From Bacteroides ovatus (lineage in GTDB: Bacteria > Bacteroidota > Bacteroidia > Bacteroidales > Bacteroidaceae), in assembly GCA_030844565.1 (NCBI GenBank), contig JAUUNK010000106.1, positions 1 through 16,044 of the forward strand: 16,044 bases of DNA, read 5' to 3'. Positions within the stretch are counted from its first letter, which is position 1. The number at the start of each line of letters is the position of its first letter. Positions 15,227 through 16,044 of this stretch are shown here, piece after piece. The notes under the pieces were generated by a model. That model saw nothing but the letters and a program-made list of their open reading frames with translations. It was not told where the DNA came from and made no database searches. Both the position numbers and the translations under genes were made by a program.

Positions 15227-16044
15227 ATGCTTAAATTTTTGAAGAATTGGACGCTGCCTATTGCTATGTTGGTAGGGGCTCTGGGTTATCCGCTTTTTAT
15301 CTGCCTTTCTTTCCTCACTCCGCTGCTTATTTTCACTATGCTGTTGTTGACCTTTTGCAAAGTGTCCCCCTCGGATTTGAGGCCGAAGCCTCTGCATGTA
15401 TGGTTGTTATTGATACAGATTTTCGGTTCTCTGGCTGTTTATCTATTGCTCTATCGCTTCAACAAGATTGTAGCAGAAGGAGCAATGGTATGTATCATTT
15501 GTCCCACGGCTACTGCTGCCGCCGTGATTACCTCCAAACTGGGGGGCAGTGCGGCGAGTCTGACTACCTACACGCTTCTAGCCAACGTTGGTGCGGCGAT
15601 TGCCGTTCCCGTTCTTTTTCCGTTGATAGAAGCTTATGCGGATATTAGCTTTCTGTCATCTTTCTTTATGATTTTAAGTAAAGTCTTTCCTTTATTAATC
15701 TGCCCGTTTCTTGTGGCGTGGTTGCTGCAACGTTTTTTGCCCCGTGTCCATCGGTGTCTGTTGAGTTATCACGAGCTGGCTTTTTATTTATGGGCGGTAT
15801 CTCTTGCCATTGTAACTGCTCAGACGCTTTATTCCTTGATTAATGACCCTGCCGATGGCTTCACGGAGATAATGATTGCCGTAGCGGCGCTTGTTGCCTG
15901 TTGCTTGCAATTTTTCCTGGGAAAAACGTTGGGAAGTGTTTATAACGACCGCATCAGTGGTGGACAGGCATTGGGACAGAAGAATACTATTCTGGCCATT
16001 TGGATGGCACATACTTATTTGAATCCTCTTTCGGCAGTGGGTCC
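15227..16044 (+). CDS. Bile acid:sodium symporter-like (BASS) membrane transporter, 3' end outside the window
   Basis: An open frame of 272 codons from ATG 15227 to the window edge without a stop, so the gene is cut by the edge rather than broken. The protein is highly hydrophobic with about eight membrane helices visible. Residues about 91-135 read CPTATAAAVITSKLGGSAAS followed by an LTTYTLLANVGAAIAVPVLF helix. These resemble the substrate/sodium-site core of SBF/BASS proteins, where a small-residue loop is followed by an S/T-rich helix and a proline-containing strand. A later GQKNTILAIWMAHTYL resembles the second crossover motif. Family members import organic anions with sodium, but the substrate here is unknown and another BART-superfamily transporter is possible. 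It is divergent from the amidase operon. The CDS is more GC-rich than the left-hand glycan genes. Confidence 0.7.
   Translation, partial: MLKFLKNWTLPIAMLVGALGYPLFICLSFLTPLLIFTMLLLTFCKVSPSDLRPKPLHVWLLLIQIFGSLAVYLLLYRFNKIVAEGAMVCIICPTATAAAVITSKLGGSAASLTTYTLLANVGAAIAVPVLFPLIEAYADISFLSSFFMILSKVFPLLICPFLVAWLLQRFLPRVHRCLLSYHELAFYLWAVSLAIVTAQTLYSLINDPADGFTEIMIAVAALVACCLQFFLGKTLGSVYNDRISGGQALGQKNTILAIWMAHTYLNPLSAVG

Noticed and set aside
15247..15648. A 133-codon plus-strand frame with a Cys/Ser-rich product.
   Set aside because: It is in another frame of the symporter-like gene, whose product has coherent membrane helices and family motifs.

Overview
The window looks like chromosome from a Bacteroides species or a close relative in Bacteroidaceae. 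Nearly every gene start is preceded by the Bacteroidetes sigma-ABfr type promoter (-33 TTTG, about 19-21 bp, then -7 TAnnTTTG), and Shine-Dalgarno sequences are absent. Gene content also fits: a 900-residue glucanotransferase with starch-binding modules, a B12-dependent ribonucleotide reductase, an amidase with a SPOR-like tail followed by an MCE protein, and dnaA set among ordinary genes. The species cannot be fixed from the sequence alone.

Layout, left to right. folB (minus) diverges from a putative fucosyltransferase-like glycosyltransferase (plus) over interleaved promoters. Next come an LtaS/OpgB-like membrane phosphotransferase (plus) and, tail to tail with a 38-bp overlap, an acyltransferase-3 membrane protein (minus). 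These three AT-rich genes look like a small envelope-glycan decoration patch. Then two separately terminated minus-strand genes: a DPE2-type 4-alpha-glucanotransferase (malQ) and nrdJ, which begins at GTG. nrdJ diverges from a nitroreductase (plus). The nitroreductase converges on dnaA (minus) across an inverted repeat that includes the dnaA stop codon. After a 351-bp non-coding gap comes a minus-strand operon of N-acetylmuramoyl-L-alanine amidase then an MlaD-like protein. It diverges from a bile acid:sodium symporter-like gene that runs off the right edge.

Working together: the amidase and MlaD-like protein form a cell-envelope operon. The LtaS-like and acyltransferase pair recalls OpgB/OpgC, which modify periplasmic glucans with phosphoglycerol and succinate, though here they are convergent rather than co-transcribed. 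nrdJ and dnaA both serve DNA replication but are transcribed separately. malQ acts in cytoplasmic malto-oligosaccharide metabolism. No mobile element, CRISPR array, tRNA, rRNA, phage gene or defence system was found. The region is mostly housekeeping. The points most worth a second look are the decoration patch, the palindromes upstream of malQ, and the short repeats at gene 3' ends.
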